A stretch of 13,266 nucleotides of DNA. Origin: an uncultured Oscillospiraceae bacterium (GTDB lineage Bacteria > Bacillota > Clostridia > Oscillospirales > Acutalibacteraceae). The stretch lies in NCBI GenBank assembly GCA_958451705.1, contig CAUDRD010000015.1, forward strand, positions 1-13,266, written 5' to 3'. Below are positions 12,295-13,266 of this stretch, one piece after another. The notes beneath the pieces are model-generated. The model had not been told where the DNA came from. It worked only from the letters and a program-made list of their open reading frames with translations, and did no database searches. Position 1 is the stretch's first letter; the number at the start of each line of letters is the position of its first letter. A program made the translations under genes and the position numbers.

Positions 12295-13266
12295 ATGCTG
12301 AGCTTTGGGACAAGATGCATTATCTGTTCCGTGATTTCAACGACAGAATGGTTCACGTTGAGCTTCATTACGATTATGAAATAAACATAGAAGCACTTAA
12401 AACAGTTCTTATTTGCTTTTTTGAGAAAGCTCCCGTGCTTCATTCGAGCTTTACCGATAATCATATAAGCCCCTATTGGAGCGTGAGAAATTATAAGATT
12501 GAAGACGTTTTGACAGTTGAAAGACCTGAGAATCTGGAAGAGGCCGTCAATAAATTTCTCACCCAGTATATACCGCCGGAAAGCGACTTGCAGATGAAGG
12601 TGGCAGTATTTTTCCACGAGGGCAAATCTGTGCTGTGCATAGTGGAAAATCATATGTGCATGGACGGAGGAGACTTTAAATATTTCCTTAAAGCTCTCTG
12701 CAAGAATTATAACGATTATGTAGAGAAGGGAATAAGTCCCATTGAACTTAGACACGGTACACGTTCATATGAATCGGTTTATTCTGACTTTACCCCCACA
12801 GAAAAACGCATGGCGAAAAATCTTTATAAAAACGTCTGTGCAAAGGATGACCATAAGTTCCCTCTTACTCCCGACAGCATAAGGGATAAGTCTTTTATAG
12901 CCAAAAGGAAAATTGACGCTGATCGCTTTTTGAAGATTAAACAGGTAGGCAAAAAGCACGGTGCAACTATTAACGATATGCTTGTGGCGGCGTATTTTTA
13001 CAGCCTTTACGAGCTTGCCGGATATGATAAAAGCGAAAGCGTTACAATTTCATGTGCGATTGATTTAAGACGTCATATACACGATGTAAGCGAACAGGGA
13101 ATTACAAACCATACTGCATTTATGCAGTGTTCAATTCCCGAAAGAGGCAGAGATATTTTTGAAACTCTCAAATATGTTGTACACAGCTCAAACAGATTTA
13201 AGAAAGATAAATTTATGGGTCTTTACGGTCTGCCGCTGCTTAATGTGGGATATAAGATGCTTCCCC
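12279..13266 (+). CDS. Condensation/acyltransferase-superfamily protein, 3' end cut by window
   Basis: The frame is open from ATG 12279 to the window edge: 329 codons plus one base. It belongs by motif to the CoA-dependent acyltransferase superfamily (condensation domains, chloramphenicol acetyltransferase, PapA and alcohol O-acetyltransferases). VENHMCMDGGDFKYFLKAL (residues 122-140) contains the HxxxDG catalytic motif (His125, Asp129, Gly130). Further support comes from ATINDMLVAAYFYSLYELAG (229-248) and AIDLRRH (260-266). There is no signal peptide, carrier-protein domain or adenylation domain in the visible part, so it is a stand-alone enzyme and not an NRPS module. AGGAGGG (12263-12269) lies 9 nt before the ATG, inside the preceding gene. 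Its coupling to two membrane paralogs suggests acyl or ester transfer to an envelope molecule; that is inference and the substrate is unknown. Confidence 0.78.
   Translation, partial: MERKLNAELWDKMHYLFRDFNDRMVHVELHYDYEINIEALKTVLICFFEKAPVLHSSFTDNHISPYWSVRNYKIEDVLTVERPENLEEAVNKFLTQYIPPESDLQMKVAVFFHEGKSVLCIVENHMCMDGGDFKYFLKALCKNYNDYVEKGISPIELRHGTRSYESVYSDFTPTEKRMAKNLYKNVCAKDDHKFPLTPDSIRDKSFIAKRKIDADRFLKIKQVGKKHGATINDMLVAAYFYSLYELAGYDKSESVTISCAIDLRRHIHDVSEQGITNHTAFMQCSIPERGRDIFETLKYVVHSSNRFKKDKFMGLYGLPLLNVGYKMLP

Noticed and set aside
12291..12755. Minus-strand 154-codon open frame antisense to the acyltransferase-like gene
   Set aside because: The plus strand has a continuous 329-codon frame with a catalytic HxxxDG motif and a good ribosome binding site. 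The antisense frame has neither.

Overview
The window looks like a chromosomal piece of a low- to mid-GC Firmicute. It is most likely a gut-type member of class Clostridia in the Ruminococcus/Oscillospiraceae neighbourhood. That placement rests on the ctsR-mcsA-mcsB-clpC operon with canonical CtsR operators, strong AGGAGG ribosome binding sites, frequent TTG/GTG starts, a RicT (PSP1-domain) gene, an EFR1-type flavodoxin-ferredoxin, and a tiny Cys-rich protein of the kind often found in clostridia. It is an inference from gene content, not a database match. No mobile element, tRNA, rRNA or CRISPR array was seen.

Layout. 1-839 is the 3' part of ricT, closed by an intrinsic terminator. 840-1360 is a 520-bp gene-free stretch with a possible promoter, an inverted repeat, and a cluster of same-strand DnaA-box-like 9-mers followed by AT-rich DNA. 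1361-2872 holds the EFR1 ferredoxin and a membrane-anchored or secreted N-acetylmuramoyl-L-alanine amidase, then a hairpin terminator. A 43-residue Cys-rich protein is encoded on the minus strand at 2929-3060. The region 3061-3368 carries the class III heat-shock control region: a sigma-A promoter between two mirror-image CtsR operators whose arms form a perfect 20-bp inverted repeat. 3369-7891 is the ctsR-mcsA-mcsB-clpC operon, ending in a strong terminator.

8156-8923 is a monocistronic gene for a membrane-anchored extracytoplasmic protein of unknown function, with a good promoter. It converges on a minus-strand GH25 lysozyme (9073-10305) that has a Glu-Lys-Pro-Thr linker and a cell-wall-binding segment. 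The two share a bidirectional terminator. 10306-10636 is a divergent intergenic region with a promoter on each strand, AT-rich tandem repeats and a long 5'-UTR hairpin. 10637 to the right edge is an operon of two tandem paralogous six-pass membrane proteins (about 41% identical by hand alignment) and a 3'-truncated condensation/acyltransferase-superfamily protein whose start overlaps the second paralog.

How the genes fit together. CtsR represses its own operon. The arginine kinase McsB with its activator McsA inactivates the repressor and marks damaged proteins with phosphoarginine, and the ClpC ATPase delivers those proteins to ClpP. The amidase and GH25 enzyme are peptidoglycan hydrolases. 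The paralog-pair/acyltransferase operon is the least explained part of the window and the best candidate for an undescribed system, possibly acting on an envelope lipid or polymer; that role is speculation.
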